Below, one piece after another: positions 1-6,948 of a stretch of DNA of 38,595 bases (within the stretch, counting starts at the first letter, position 1; the number at the start of each line of letters is the position of its first letter). Source of the DNA: an uncultured Sphingomonas sp. (GTDB taxonomy: Bacteria > Pseudomonadota > Alphaproteobacteria > Sphingomonadales > Sphingomonadaceae); contig CAJYLV010000011.1 of NCBI GenBank assembly GCA_913776255.1, positions 1-38,595 of the forward strand. Reading direction: 5' to 3'. The notes beneath the pieces were generated by a model. The model ran no database searches. It worked only from the letters and a program-made list of their open reading frames with translations, and was not told where the DNA came from. Position numbers and translations under genes: made by a program.

Positions 1-7
1 TGGTCCC

Positions 8-26
8 CCTCCCCGTGCCGGGGAGG
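8..26. repeat. short perfect hairpin at the left edge
   Basis: An 8-bp perfect inverted repeat (CCTCCCCG and CGGGGAGG) with a 3-base loop. It resembles the short GC hairpins common between sphingomonad genes. It could be a terminator for a gene left of the window or a REP-like element. There is no clear T-tract, so the role is open. Confidence 0.5.
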
Positions 27-63
27 TTGTTCGCCTAGGACGCCCGACCGGAATATCATTCCC

Positions 64-804
64 GTGCGAGATGTCGCGGCCGATGATGCGGTCGTTCCAC
101 CAGCGCCGGTGCCGGTGGATGGCAGTCCGTCAGCGACGATGGCATCCGTCGACGCTGCCGTCACGCCGCGCCGCTGGTCGCTCAGCGCGTGGGGATTGGT
201 GCGCGGCGCTGGACCGGGTGGCGGCGTGGCGACGCCGCAGCTCGGCGGTAGCCAGATCGGCCTACGGTTCGCGCGGACCCTCGATCGGCGCGGGCGGATC
301 GCGGTCGTCGCGCGCGTCGCCGCCGCGCTCGGCGCGCGCCAGCAGGAGGCGGCGCTGGGTGTCGAGTGGCGGCCGACCGCGCTGCCGGTCCGCCTCGTCG
401 CCGAACGGCGGATCGGAATCGCCGGTATCGCGGGTGGCACCGCGATCGGGCTGGTCGGCGGCGTCAGCGGGCGTGCGCTGCCCGCCGGGTTCCGCCTCGA
501 CGGCTATGCGCAAACCGGTGCGATCGCGCGCCAAGGCGAGGTGGAGGGCTATGCCGACGGCAGCGTCCGCGTCGCGCGCCCGCTGTTCCGCACCGGCGGC
601 GGCGTCGCGCTCGACCTGGGCATCGGTGCGTGGGGCGCGGCGCAGCGCGATGCGCAGCGGATCGACATCGGTCCCGCCATCGGCATGGCGCTCCCGATCG
701 GCCCGGCCGCGCGGGTGCGTTTCGCGCTGGAATGGCGGCAGCGGATCGTCGGTGATGCGCGCCCGGCGTCCGGTCCCGCGCTGTCGATCGGCACCGACTA
801 TTGA
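64..804 (+). CDS. hypothetical protein, outer-membrane-barrel-like (start uncertain, possibly partial)
   Basis: I do not recognise a named family. From the GTG at 64 the protein is 246 residues: a Pro/Ala/Val-rich stretch of about 35 residues, then about 200 residues of alternating hydrophobic and polar strands rich in Gly, Arg and Ala (for example SAWGLVRGAG, GIGAWGAA, RFALEWRQR). This resembles the transmembrane strands of an outer-membrane beta-barrel. There is no signal peptide at this start, and the frame stays open to base 1, so the N-terminus may lie outside the window and this may be the C-terminal barrel of a longer protein. It lies 39 bases before the TSUP gene on the same strand. 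The coding call rests on length and strand-like periodicity; the function is unknown. Confidence 0.55.
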   Translation: MRDVAADDAVVPPAPVPVDGSPSATMASVDAAVTPRRWSLSAWGLVRGAGPGGGVATPQLGGSQIGLRFARTLDRRGRIAVVARVAAALGARQQEAALGVEWRPTALPVRLVAERRIGIAGIAGGTAIGLVGGVSGRALPAGFRLDGYAQTGAIARQGEVEGYADGSVRVARPLFRTGGGVALDLGIGAWGAAQRDAQRIDIGPAIGMALPIGPAARVRFALEWRQRIVGDARPASGPALSIGTDY

Positions 805-843
805 TGGCATCGCGCGTGCGAAACGGGTAGCGATCGACCGCGC

Positions 844-1758
844 ATGGACATCTATCTGCCGATCGCGAACCTGTCGGTGAACGCGCTGGTGATGATCGCG
901 CTGGGCGCGGGCGTCGGCTTGCTGTCGGGCATGTTCGGGGTCGGCGGGGGCTTCCTGACCACCCCGCTGCTGATCGTCTACGGCATGCCGCCGACCGTCG
1001 CCGCCGCATCGGCCGCCAGCCAGGTGACGGGCGCGAGCGGATCGGGCGTATTCGCGCATTTCCGCCGCAACGGCGTCGATACGCGGATGGGAGCGGTGCT
1101 GGTGATCGGCGGCGTGCTCGGCTCGCTGTTCGGCGCATGGCTGTTCCGGCTGCTCCAGCAATGGGGACAGATCGATACGGTGATCGCGATCACCTACGTC
1201 CTGCTGCTCGGCTCGATCGGCGTGCTGATGCTGCGCGAGGCGATCGGCGCGATCCTGATCGCCAAGGGGCGCCGCGCCGCGCCGCCGCGTCGCCGCCGCC
1301 ACCATCCGCTTGTCGCCAGCCTGCCGTTCCGGATGCGCTTCTATGCCTCGGGCCTGTATATCTCGCCGCTGGCCCCGCTGTTGCTGGGGTTCTTCACCGG
1401 CATCCTGACCATCCTGCTGGGCGTCGGTGGCGGGTTCGTGCTGGTGCCCGCGATGATCTACCTGCTCGGCATGTCGACGGCGGTGGTGGTCGGGACCAGC
1501 CTGTTCCAGATCCTGTTCGTCACCGCCGCCGCGACGATGGTCCATGCCACCACCACCAAGGCGGTCGATATCGTGCTGGCCGGGCTGTTGCTGGTCGGAT
1601 CGGTGGCGGGGGCGCAGATCGGCGCGCGGTTCGCTGCGCGCGCGAAGCCCGAATATCTCCGCCTCGCGCTCGCGCTGATGGTGCTGCTGGTCGCCGGTCG
1701 GATCGCGCTGGGGCTGGGGTGGCGGCCCGACGAAATCTATTCGGTCGAGCTGTCGTGA
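844..1758 (+). CDS. TSUP (TauE/SafE) family inner-membrane transporter
   Basis: A 304-residue polytopic membrane protein of the sulfite exporter TauE/SafE family, which moves sulfur-containing anions or other organic anions across the inner membrane. The family's two-fold repeat is visible: a Gly-rich first motif (LLSGMFGVGGGFLTTPLL, about residues 25-43) and its second copy (GFFTGILTILLGVGGGFVLV, starting near residue 182). Each is followed by several hydrophobic segments. A basic, His/Arg-rich cytoplasmic loop (about residues 140-160) separates the halves. The stop TGA overlaps the GTG start of the next gene by 4 bases, so the two are very likely translated together. The transported substrate cannot be told from sequence. 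Confidence 0.92.
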   Translation: MDIYLPIANLSVNALVMIALGAGVGLLSGMFGVGGGFLTTPLLIVYGMPPTVAAASAASQVTGASGSGVFAHFRRNGVDTRMGAVLVIGGVLGSLFGAWLFRLLQQWGQIDTVIAITYVLLLGSIGVLMLREAIGAILIAKGRRAAPPRRRRHHPLVASLPFRMRFYASGLYISPLAPLLLGFFTGILTILLGVGGGFVLVPAMIYLLGMSTAVVVGTSLFQILFVTAAATMVHATTTKAVDIVLAGLLLVGSVAGAQIGARFAARAKPEYLRLALALMVLLVAGRIALGLGWRPDEIYSVELS

Positions 1759-2510
1759 GGCGCTGGCTCGCCCTCCTGCTCGCGCCGCTGCTGATGGCGC
1801 AGGTCAAGCCGGTGCTGGTCCCCGACGTGTCGCAGCGCGAGATCGACATCGCCTACAGCTTCACCGGTGCGGAGCTGCTGCTGTTCGGCGCGATCATCGA
1901 CCCGGCGGTGCGCGAGCGCGCCGATACCCCGCGCACCGACGTCGTGGTCGTGGTGAAGGGGCCGACCCAGTCGATCGTGATCCGCGAGAAGGAGAAGGTC
2001 GCCGGGATCTGGGTCAATGCCGGGCGGCTGCGCTATCGCTCGGCCCCGTCCTTCTACGCGGTCGCCTCGTCGCGGCCGCTCGATTCGCTGGTCGATGCGC
2101 GGACGCGCGCGATCTACGAATTGGGGCTCGACAGCCTGCAACTCTCCCCCGCCTCCGCCGCGCCCAGCGACGTGCAGGACCGCTTCACGCGCGGGCTGGT
2201 CGAGCAGCGGGTGCGTACCGGGCTGTTCTACGAAGCGCCGCGCGCGGTCGAGATCACCGACGGCGTGCTGTACCGTGCGCGGATCGCGATCCCGGCGCGC
2301 GTGCCGGTCGGGCGCTTCACCGCGGAGACCTTCCTGATCCGCGACGGGCGCGTCATCGCCGCCGAGGTGCGCGACATCGACATCCGCAAATCGGGCTTCG
2401 AGCGATTCGTGGCGCAGGCCGCCGACCGCCACGAAATCCTCTATGGCGGCGCGGCGGTGCTGCTGTCGGTGCTGCTCGGCTGGGGCGCGGGCCGGATCGC
2501 AAGGCGCTGA
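1755..2510 (+). CDS. TIGR02186 family (Alph_Pro_TM) membrane-anchored protein
   Basis: A 251-residue protein of the alphaproteobacterial family TIGR02186, usually found beside a TSUP transporter as here. The GTG start at 1755 is chosen because it gives a 4-base GTGA overlap with the TSUP stop and opens directly into a signal peptide (RRWLALLLAPLLMAQ). The middle is a periplasmic beta-rich domain (about residues 20-220) with the conserved FGAI and VVVVVKGP stretches. The C-terminus is one hydrophobic helix followed by Arg residues (about 228-251), which should anchor the protein in the inner membrane. Its role is not known; the fixed pairing suggests an accessory or periplasmic partner of the transporter. 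Confidence 0.88.
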   Translation: MRRWLALLLAPLLMAQVKPVLVPDVSQREIDIAYSFTGAELLLFGAIIDPAVRERADTPRTDVVVVVKGPTQSIVIREKEKVAGIWVNAGRLRYRSAPSFYAVASSRPLDSLVDARTRAIYELGLDSLQLSPASAAPSDVQDRFTRGLVEQRVRTGLFYEAPRAVEITDGVLYRARIAIPARVPVGRFTAETFLIRDGRVIAAEVRDIDIRKSGFERFVAQAADRHEILYGGAAVLLSVLLGWGAGRIARR

Positions 2511-2513
2511 TCC

Positions 2514-2529
2514 ACGGTATCTTTACCGT
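2514..2529. promoter_or_regulatory. 6-bp inverted repeat upstream of the HerA-like gene
   Basis: ACGGTA-tctt-TACCGT is a perfect inverted repeat lying 4 bases after the TIGR02186 stop and 20 bases before the next start. It could be an operator or a small RNA hairpin. The following stretch AAAGGTGG supplies the ribosome-binding site of the ATPase gene. Confidence 0.3.
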
Positions 2530-2549
2530 CGCCATGCGAAAGGTGGCGC

Positions 2550-4220
2550 ATGAACGACATTCCGGGTCAGCGCGACTTCCACGACGCGATTGCCGCCGCC
2601 TTTCCGATGGCGGGCGTCCCAGCGTCGCCCGCGATCGACTCGATCGGGCACGTCCGCCAGATCGCGGGCGGCAGCGGTGAAGTCTGGCTCGACGCCCCTG
2701 CGCTGACCGCGTTGCGGGGCCAGCGCGATCCGGTGCTGGCGATGGCGGGGCAGGTCGGCGGACAGGTGAAGATCCGCGTCGGCACGCTCTGGCTGGTCGC
2801 GACGATCCGTGCGCTGCGCCTCGCCCCTGACGGCAGCGTCGCCGCCGAGGTCGATTTTCTCGGCGAGGGCGAGGAAGAGCGGCTGACCGGGCGGCTGCAT
2901 CATTTCCGGCGCGGCGTCACCGCCTATCCGACGCCGGGCGCGGCGGTGTTCGCGGTCGGCGGGCGCGACCTGCGTGAAATCTACACCGCCACCGGGCGCA
3001 CCGCGATCGAGATCGGCCACGTCCACCCGACCCGCGACATCCGCGCCGCGCTGTATGTCGATGCGATGCTCGGCAAGCATTTCGCGCTGCTCGGCTCGAC
3101 CGGCACCGGCAAGTCGACCGCCACCGCGCTGATCCTCCACCGCATCTGCGCGCTCGCCCCGCGCGGCCATATCGTGATGATAGACCCGCACGGCGAATAT
3201 GGCGCAGCGTTCGGGCAGGCGGGCGCGACCTTCGACGTGACCAACCTCCAGATGCCCTATTGGCTGATGAACCTGGAGGAGCATTGCGAGGTGTTCGTCA
3301 CCTCGACCGGGTCGGCGCGACAGGTGGATGTGGATATCCTCGCCAAATGCCTGCTCGCCGCGCGGGGCAAGAGCCGCGCGGGGCAGGAGATCGCGAAGCT
3401 GACCGCCGATGCGCCGATCCCCTACCTGCTCAGCGACCTGACGCAATTGCTGCAACAGGAGATGGGCAAGATGGACCGCGCGGGCGATGTCGCGCCCTAT
3501 CTGCGGCTGAAGAACAAGATCGAGGAGGTGAAGGCCGACCCGCGCTACGGTTTCATGTTCTCCGGGCTGCTGGTCGGCGACACGATGGCGGCGTTCGTGC
3601 AGCGGATCTTCCGCCTGCCGGGCGATGGCAAGCCGATCTCGATCATCGACGTGTCTGGCGTCCCCAGCGACATCACCTCGGTCGTCGTCGCGGTGCTGGC
3701 GCGGATGGTGTTCGATTTCGCGATCTGGTCGCGCGGTGAGGATCAGCATCCGATCCTGCTCGTCTGTGAGGAGGCGCACCGCTACGTCCCCGCCGACCCG
3801 GACGCGCGCGGATCGGTCGCGCGCATCCTCGGGCGGATCGCCAAGGAGGGGCGCAAGTATGGCGTGTCACTGGGGCTGGTGACGCAGCGGCCGTCCGATC
3901 TGTCGGAGGGGGTGCTGTCGCAATGCGGCACGATCATCTCGATGCGGCTCAACAACGACCGCGACCAGGCGTTCGTGCGCGCCGCGATGCCGGAGGGCGC
4001 GCGGGGCTTCCTCGATGCGCTGCCGGCGCTGCGCAACCGCGAGGCGATCGTCTGCGGGGAGGGCGTCGCGATCCCGATCCGGGTCGCGTTCGACACGCTG
4101 GAGGACGGACGGCGGCCCGCCTCGGACGACCCGGTCTTCTCGGCGCTGTGGCGCGAGAGCGGCGGCGAGGAGGCGATGATCGCGCGCACCGTCCAGCGCT
4201 GGCGTGCGCAGGGGCGGTAG
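2550..4220 (+). CDS. HerA-like (DUF87) hexameric ATPase
   Basis: A 556-residue P-loop ATPase of the HerA/FtsK superfamily. The N-terminal about 150 residues fit the small beta-barrel (HAS-barrel) seen in HerA proteins. The Walker A motif is GSTGTGKST (residues 182-190). The Walker B strand is ILLVCEEAH (about 402-410), with the Glu expected for catalysis, and an Arg-rich segment GRIAKEGRKYGV with QRPSDL follows, typical of the sensor region. Archaeal HerA works with the NurA nuclease in end resection; no NurA partner is visible here, and bacterial stand-alone members have no settled role. An SD-like AAAGGTGG precedes the ATG. It is convergent with the DUF1810 gene across a hairpin repeat. Confidence 0.88.
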   Translation: MNDIPGQRDFHDAIAAAFPMAGVPASPAIDSIGHVRQIAGGSGEVWLDAPALTALRGQRDPVLAMAGQVGGQVKIRVGTLWLVATIRALRLAPDGSVAAEVDFLGEGEEERLTGRLHHFRRGVTAYPTPGAAVFAVGGRDLREIYTATGRTAIEIGHVHPTRDIRAALYVDAMLGKHFALLGSTGTGKSTATALILHRICALAPRGHIVMIDPHGEYGAAFGQAGATFDVTNLQMPYWLMNLEEHCEVFVTSTGSARQVDVDILAKCLLAARGKSRAGQEIAKLTADAPIPYLLSDLTQLLQQEMGKMDRAGDVAPYLRLKNKIEEVKADPRYGFMFSGLLVGDTMAAFVQRIFRLPGDGKPISIIDVSGVPSDITSVVVAVLARMVFDFAIWSRGEDQHPILLVCEEAHRYVPADPDARGSVARILGRIAKEGRKYGVSLGLVTQRPSDLSEGVLSQCGTIISMRLNNDRDQAFVRAAMPEGARGFLDALPALRNREAIVCGEGVAIPIRVAFDTLEDGRRPASDDPVFSALWRESGGEEAMIARTVQRWRAQGR

Positions 4221-4230
4221 GTTCGAAAGC

Positions 4231-4320
4231 TTCGTCATCCCGGACCTGATCCGGGATCCCGCTTTTTCCCTCCGTCGCCCTGACGAAGCGGGGCCCCGGA
4301 TCAAGTCCGGGGCGACGAAG
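4231..4320. repeat. repeat family A, copy 1 (long imperfect hairpin)
   Basis: A 90-base imperfect inverted repeat. The left arm starts TTCGTCATCCCGGAC, and the right arm is its near reverse complement ending GTCCGGGGCGACGAAG. Each arm also contains an inner CCCGGA/TCCGGG inverted repeat. Related copies lie at 18691-18777 and 28796-28885, with a single arm at 15466-15502. It fills the gap between two convergent genes and may serve as a two-way terminator. Confidence 0.85.
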
Positions 4321-4340
4321 AAAAGGGCACGTCGGTCGCG

Positions 4341-4748
4341 CTAACTGCCTAGCAGCCGCAGTGTCGCCTCGTCGGGTCCGGGAAAGAAGGCGTCCAGCGT
4401 CTCGCGCACCGCGGGCGGTGCGCCGGCACGGTCGAACAGCGTCAGCGACGAGCGCAGCTTCACGGCGTCGATCCCGCCCATGATGGCCTCCGCGGACCGG
4501 CCGCGATGGCGGTCGAGCGCGGCGACACACGCCAGATAATGCGGGCCCAGCAGCGGGTGCGCCAGATAGGCGCGCGCTTCGGCGAGGTCGCGGATCGCGT
4601 AATGGCGCGCGGTGGCGCTGTGGCCGAGCCCGGCGATCTGCGGGAAGATGAACCACATCCAGTGGCTCTGTTTGGCGCCGCGCGTCAGTTCGGCGAGCGC
4701 GCCGTCGTAATGGGTCGCCTGTGCGGCGACGAAGCGGTCGAGGTCCAT
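4341..4748 (-). CDS. DUF1810 family protein
   Basis: A 135-residue soluble protein matching the DUF1810 family throughout. It begins with MDLDRFVAAQ and carries the conserved block QSHWMWFIFPQIAGLG (about residues 27-42), followed by SATARHYAI and ARAYLAHPLLGP. The family is all-alpha, about 140 residues long and has no firmly established biochemical function. No signal peptide or membrane segment is present. It is transcribed toward repeat A copy 1 and lies 43 bases downstream of the microprotein pair on the same strand, so read-through from that operon is possible. Confidence 0.9.
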   Translation of the reverse strand: MDLDRFVAAQATHYDGALAELTRGAKQSHWMWFIFPQIAGLGHSATARHYAIRDLAEARAYLAHPLLGPHYLACVAALDRHRGRSAEAIMGGIDAVKLRSSLTLFDRAGAPPAVRETLDAFFPGPDEATLRLLGS

Positions 4749-4791
4749 GCCGCGTCAACGCCCGGGCGGGCGGCGCGGTCCCCCGCCGCGG

Positions 4792-4899
4792 TCAGGCGAC
4801 CGCGGCGGTGACGGCGTCGACGTAGAGCAGCAAGGCGGTGGTGGCGAAGCTGGCGGCGCTGAGCAGCAGCGAGCGGGCGAGCGTGGGATAGTTGTTCAT
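4792..4899 (-). CDS. hydrophobic microprotein 2 (35 aa)
   Basis: A 35-residue ORF starting MNNYPTLARS, followed by a continuous hydrophobic helix (LLLSAASFATTALLLY), an Asp and a short hydrophobic tail ending in AVA. It should be a single-span inner-membrane microprotein. It starts 14 bases after the stop of the upstream microprotein; its own ribosome-binding site is weak, so translational coupling is likely. It is probably a paralogue of that neighbour: both share S-L-x3-A-A-x-F-A-x2-A in the same register. No known family is recognised. The coding call rests on paralogy, spacing and the shared promoter. Confidence 0.62.
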   Translation of the reverse strand: MNNYPTLARSLLLSAASFATTALLLYVDAVTAAVA

Positions 4900-4913
4900 C
4901 GGGTCGGGTCCGC

Positions 4914-5024
4914 TCAGGCGATCGGGCTGACGGGGACGGCGGCGCTGACCATCACGGCGGCGACGGCGAAAGCGGCGGCGACCGAGAACAGCGACTGGCG
5001 GAGGGCGGTGAAACGGATGGTCAT
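4914..5024 (-). CDS. hydrophobic microprotein 1 (36 aa)
   Basis: A 36-residue ORF starting MTIRFTALRQ, then one hydrophobic segment (SLFSVAAAFAVAAVMVSAAV) and the tail PVSPIA. The basic N-terminus (Arg4, Arg9) with a single helix fits a small inner-membrane protein with its N-terminus in the cytoplasm. An excellent Shine-Dalgarno sequence, AGGGAG, lies 8 bases before the ATG. Upstream are a 7-bp leader hairpin (5045-5063) and a sigma-54-type promoter (5077-5093). It is the first gene of a two-gene microprotein operon and shares a motif with the second. I do not recognise the family. An uncleaved signal-anchor is likelier than a secreted peptide because nothing would remain after cleavage. Confidence 0.68.
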   Translation of the reverse strand: MTIRFTALRQSLFSVAAAFAVAAVMVSAAVPVSPIA

Positions 5025-5044
5025 CTTGGATACTCCCTGGTCAG

Positions 5045-5063
5045 CGGCCGGTCGATCCGGCCG
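5045..5063 (-). promoter_or_regulatory. 5'-leader hairpin of the microprotein operon
   Basis: CGGCCGG-atcga-CCGGCCG forms a perfect 7-bp stem. If transcription starts near 5066, as the sigma-54 element predicts, the stem begins at about the fourth base of the RNA. It ends about 12 bases before the Shine-Dalgarno sequence. It could protect the 5' end or tune translation. Confidence 0.5.
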
Positions 5064-5076
5064 ATGCCAAGGTCAT

Positions 5077-5093
5077 TGCAGGACCCGTGCCAA
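5077..5093 (-). promoter_or_regulatory. sigma-54 (-24/-12) promoter
   Basis: On the minus strand the sequence is TTGGCACGGGTCCTGCA. It keeps the invariant GG and GC dinucleotides exactly 12 bases apart and matches the RpoN consensus YTGGCACG-N4-TTGCW except for one base (C for T). The predicted start is near 5066, giving a 42-base leader before microprotein 1. Sigma-54 promoters need an activating enhancer-binding protein, which is not encoded in this window. Confidence 0.68.
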
Positions 5094-5113
5094 ATGCGTC
5101 TACCGAGGGGAAT

Positions 5114-5173
5114 GGCGCGATCCGGCAGCAAGGTTGGCGGGATTTGCCAGCCGCGCCCGGCGGGATGCGCCAG
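5114..5173. promoter_or_regulatory. three phased repeats, candidate enhancer sites
   Basis: Three related 15-mers start at 5114 (GGCGCGATCCGGCAG), 5136 (GGCGGGATTTGCCAG) and 5159 (GGCGGGATGCGCCAG), spaced 22 and 23 bases apart. The last two differ at 2 of 15 positions and each is a GGC-N7-GCC dyad. Relative to the predicted sigma-54 start their centres fall near -55, -77 and -100, a usual place for enhancer-binding-protein sites. They fill the gap up to the stop of the diguanylate cyclase gene. Confidence 0.55.
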
Positions 5174-5174
5174 A

Positions 5175-6227
5175 TTACGGCGTGGTGTCCGACGTGATCG
5201 TGCGTGCGCGGCCCTGATCCTTCGCGCGGTACAGCGCGGCGTCGGCGCGCGCCATCAGCGCGGCGCGACCTTCGCCGACGCGGCCCTCGGCCACGCCGGC
5301 CGAGAAGGAGATGACGCCGATCGATTCGCCGGTCTCGCGGACGCGCGGACGGCGTTCGGAGATCGTGCGGCGCACGCGCTCGATGATCTGCGCGGCGTCG
5401 TCGAGCCGCACGTTCTCGAACAGCAGCGCGAACTCCTCGCCGCCGTAGCGCGCGACCATCATGCCCTTCTCCGACGCGAGCGTCTGCGCGACCATCCGGA
5501 TCACGCGATCGCCGACCGCATGACCGAAATTGTCGTTCACCTGCTTGAAGTGGTCGATGTCGCAGATCGCCACCGTCACCGGGGTGTCGCGGTGCAGCGC
5601 GGCGAAGGTCTCGTCGAATGCACGACGATTCGGCAGGTCGGTGAGCGGATCGGTGCGCGCCGACCCGCGCGCCTCGTCGAGCGCGGTGCGCAATTCCTCG
5701 GTTTCGCGCAGCGCGGTGTCGAGTCGCGCCTCGGCGAGCTGGACGCGGCCGATCATGTCCGCGGTCAGCTGCGTGATCGCCTCGATCCCCGCCTCCGCGC
5801 CCATGTCGCGCATCGTGTCGGCGGACCGTTGCAGGTCGCGGCCGAAGTCGTTGGCCTCGGCATGGACGATCCGCATCGCATCGCCGAAGCCGTCGAGCTG
5901 GAACATCATGCGTTCGAGCAATGCCTGCTGGACATCGACGTCGCCGCTCATCGTGCCATCATCGTCCGCCGGGTCGACCGGCGCGCCGGCGACCGACACG
6001 CCGCCGAGACTCGCGATGTCCTGGCTGGTCAGCCGCACGCCGCCGTCGGTCAGTTCCGCGACCCGTCGCGCGACCAGCCCGGTGGCGTTGGCAATCACCT
6101 CATAGGCGAAGGCGTAATGCGCCGGATCGGGGCTGAGCCGGTGCGCGGCGAGGAACGCCCCGATCCGGGCGAACAGGCGATCTCCCCCGTTCGCTTGCCC
6201 GATATCGACCGCCCTGCTCGCCATCAT
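5175..6227 (-). CDS. diguanylate cyclase (GGDEF domain)
   Basis: A 350-residue cytoplasmic GGDEF protein that should make cyclic-di-GMP from two GTP. The C-terminal domain (about residues 190-345) carries DPLTDLPNRRAF, the metal-binding CDIDHFKQVND and the active-site GGEEF (262-266). The product-inhibition site RxxD usually found just before it is absent (EKGM instead), so feedback inhibition through that site is not expected. The N-terminal half is helical with no membrane segment or recognised sensor domain. I start at the ATG at 6227; an upstream in-frame TTG at 6275 lacks a ribosome-binding site. The AT-rich stretch at 6275-6302 probably holds its promoter. Confidence 0.9.
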   Translation of the reverse strand: MMASRAVDIGQANGGDRLFARIGAFLAAHRLSPDPAHYAFAYEVIANATGLVARRVAELTDGGVRLTSQDIASLGGVSVAGAPVDPADDDGTMSGDVDVQQALLERMMFQLDGFGDAMRIVHAEANDFGRDLQRSADTMRDMGAEAGIEAITQLTADMIGRVQLAEARLDTALRETEELRTALDEARGSARTDPLTDLPNRRAFDETFAALHRDTPVTVAICDIDHFKQVNDNFGHAVGDRVIRMVAQTLASEKGMMVARYGGEEFALLFENVRLDDAAQIIERVRRTISERRPRVRETGESIGVISFSAGVAEGRVGEGRAALMARADAALYRAKDQGRARTITSDTTP

Positions 6228-6302
6228 CCGCCCCGCATCGCCCCCAAACCTTGGGACCGACGATGTACGCGGCAACTACTAAGATATGATAACCGAAGGC
6301 TT

Positions 6303-6836
6303 TTAGTGCCCGGTGAGCTGGTGCACCGCCGCCAGCGAGCGCGTGACGTGCTCGGCGGGGTTCATGTCCGAATAAACGGAGGCGATTCGCCCGTCGCGTG
6401 CGATGACATAGCTGGTGCGGCTGGTGACCTGCCGCCCCTTGATCTCGCGGCCGAGCGCGACGTCATAGCCGGCGACGACCTTCGGCCCGGCGCTGGCGAC
6501 CGCGAACTTGCCCGCGCATTCGCTCGACGAGAAACGCTGCAGGTCGGGGACATTGTCCGCCGACATGCCGATCACCGTCGCGCCGGCGGCGCGGAACGCG
6601 TCGACCTTCTCGGCGAAGGCGCGCGCCTCGGCGTTGCAGCCGCCGGTGAAGGCGGCGGGGAAGAAGTACAGCACCACCGGCCCGCGCTTGAGCTGTTCGG
6701 ACAGCCGTACCGGCACCACCTTGCCCGCGATCGCGCCGCGGGTGGAGAAATCGGGCGCCTTTGCACCGGGCGCGAGCGTCGCGGCGGCGGGTGCGGCGAA
6801 GGTCAGGGCAGTGACGGCAGCAAGCAGACGGCGCAT
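6303..6836 (-). CDS. exported peroxiredoxin (AhpC/TSA-BCP type)
   Basis: A 177-residue thioredoxin-fold peroxidase that reduces hydroperoxides with a reactive Cys. The start at 6836 opens into a signal peptide (RRLLAAVTALTFAAPAAA), so it should act in the periplasm, unusual for a BCP-like enzyme. The peroxidatic motif PxxxTxxC is intact (PAAFTGGC, Cys67). A second Cys at 107 (SSECAGKF) could be the resolving residue of an atypical 2-Cys enzyme. A longer in-frame ORF upstream would bury the signal peptide and is not used. It is divergent from crtY with about 110 bases between, so antioxidant and carotenoid genes may share a regulatory region; this is only inferred. Confidence 0.88.
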   Translation of the reverse strand: MRRLLAAVTALTFAAPAAATLAPGAKAPDFSTRGAIAGKVVPVRLSEQLKRGPVVLYFFPAAFTGGCNAEARAFAEKVDAFRAAGATVIGMSADNVPDLQRFSSSECAGKFAVASAGPKVVAGYDVALGREIKGRQVTSRTSYVIARDGRIASVYSDMNPAEHVTRSLAAVHQLTGH

Positions 6837-6948
6837 CGGGACGACTCCGGCGGGAGGAAGTTGATCGACAAGCCATATCATCGCCTGAGGGTTCCGCCAC
6901 CCTCCGTCGGGCTTCCGCAACGCCCGGCTTTAGGTTAGCGCAGGCGTC

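Noticed and set aside
4231..4320. Possible CRISPR or insertion-sequence end
   Set aside because: No regularly spaced unique spacers and no transposase; it is one large inverted repeat, repeated elsewhere as a dispersed family.
6228..6275. TTG start at 6275 for the diguanylate cyclase
   Set aside because: No ribosome-binding site, and the added residues are unlike the family; the ATG at 6227 is better.
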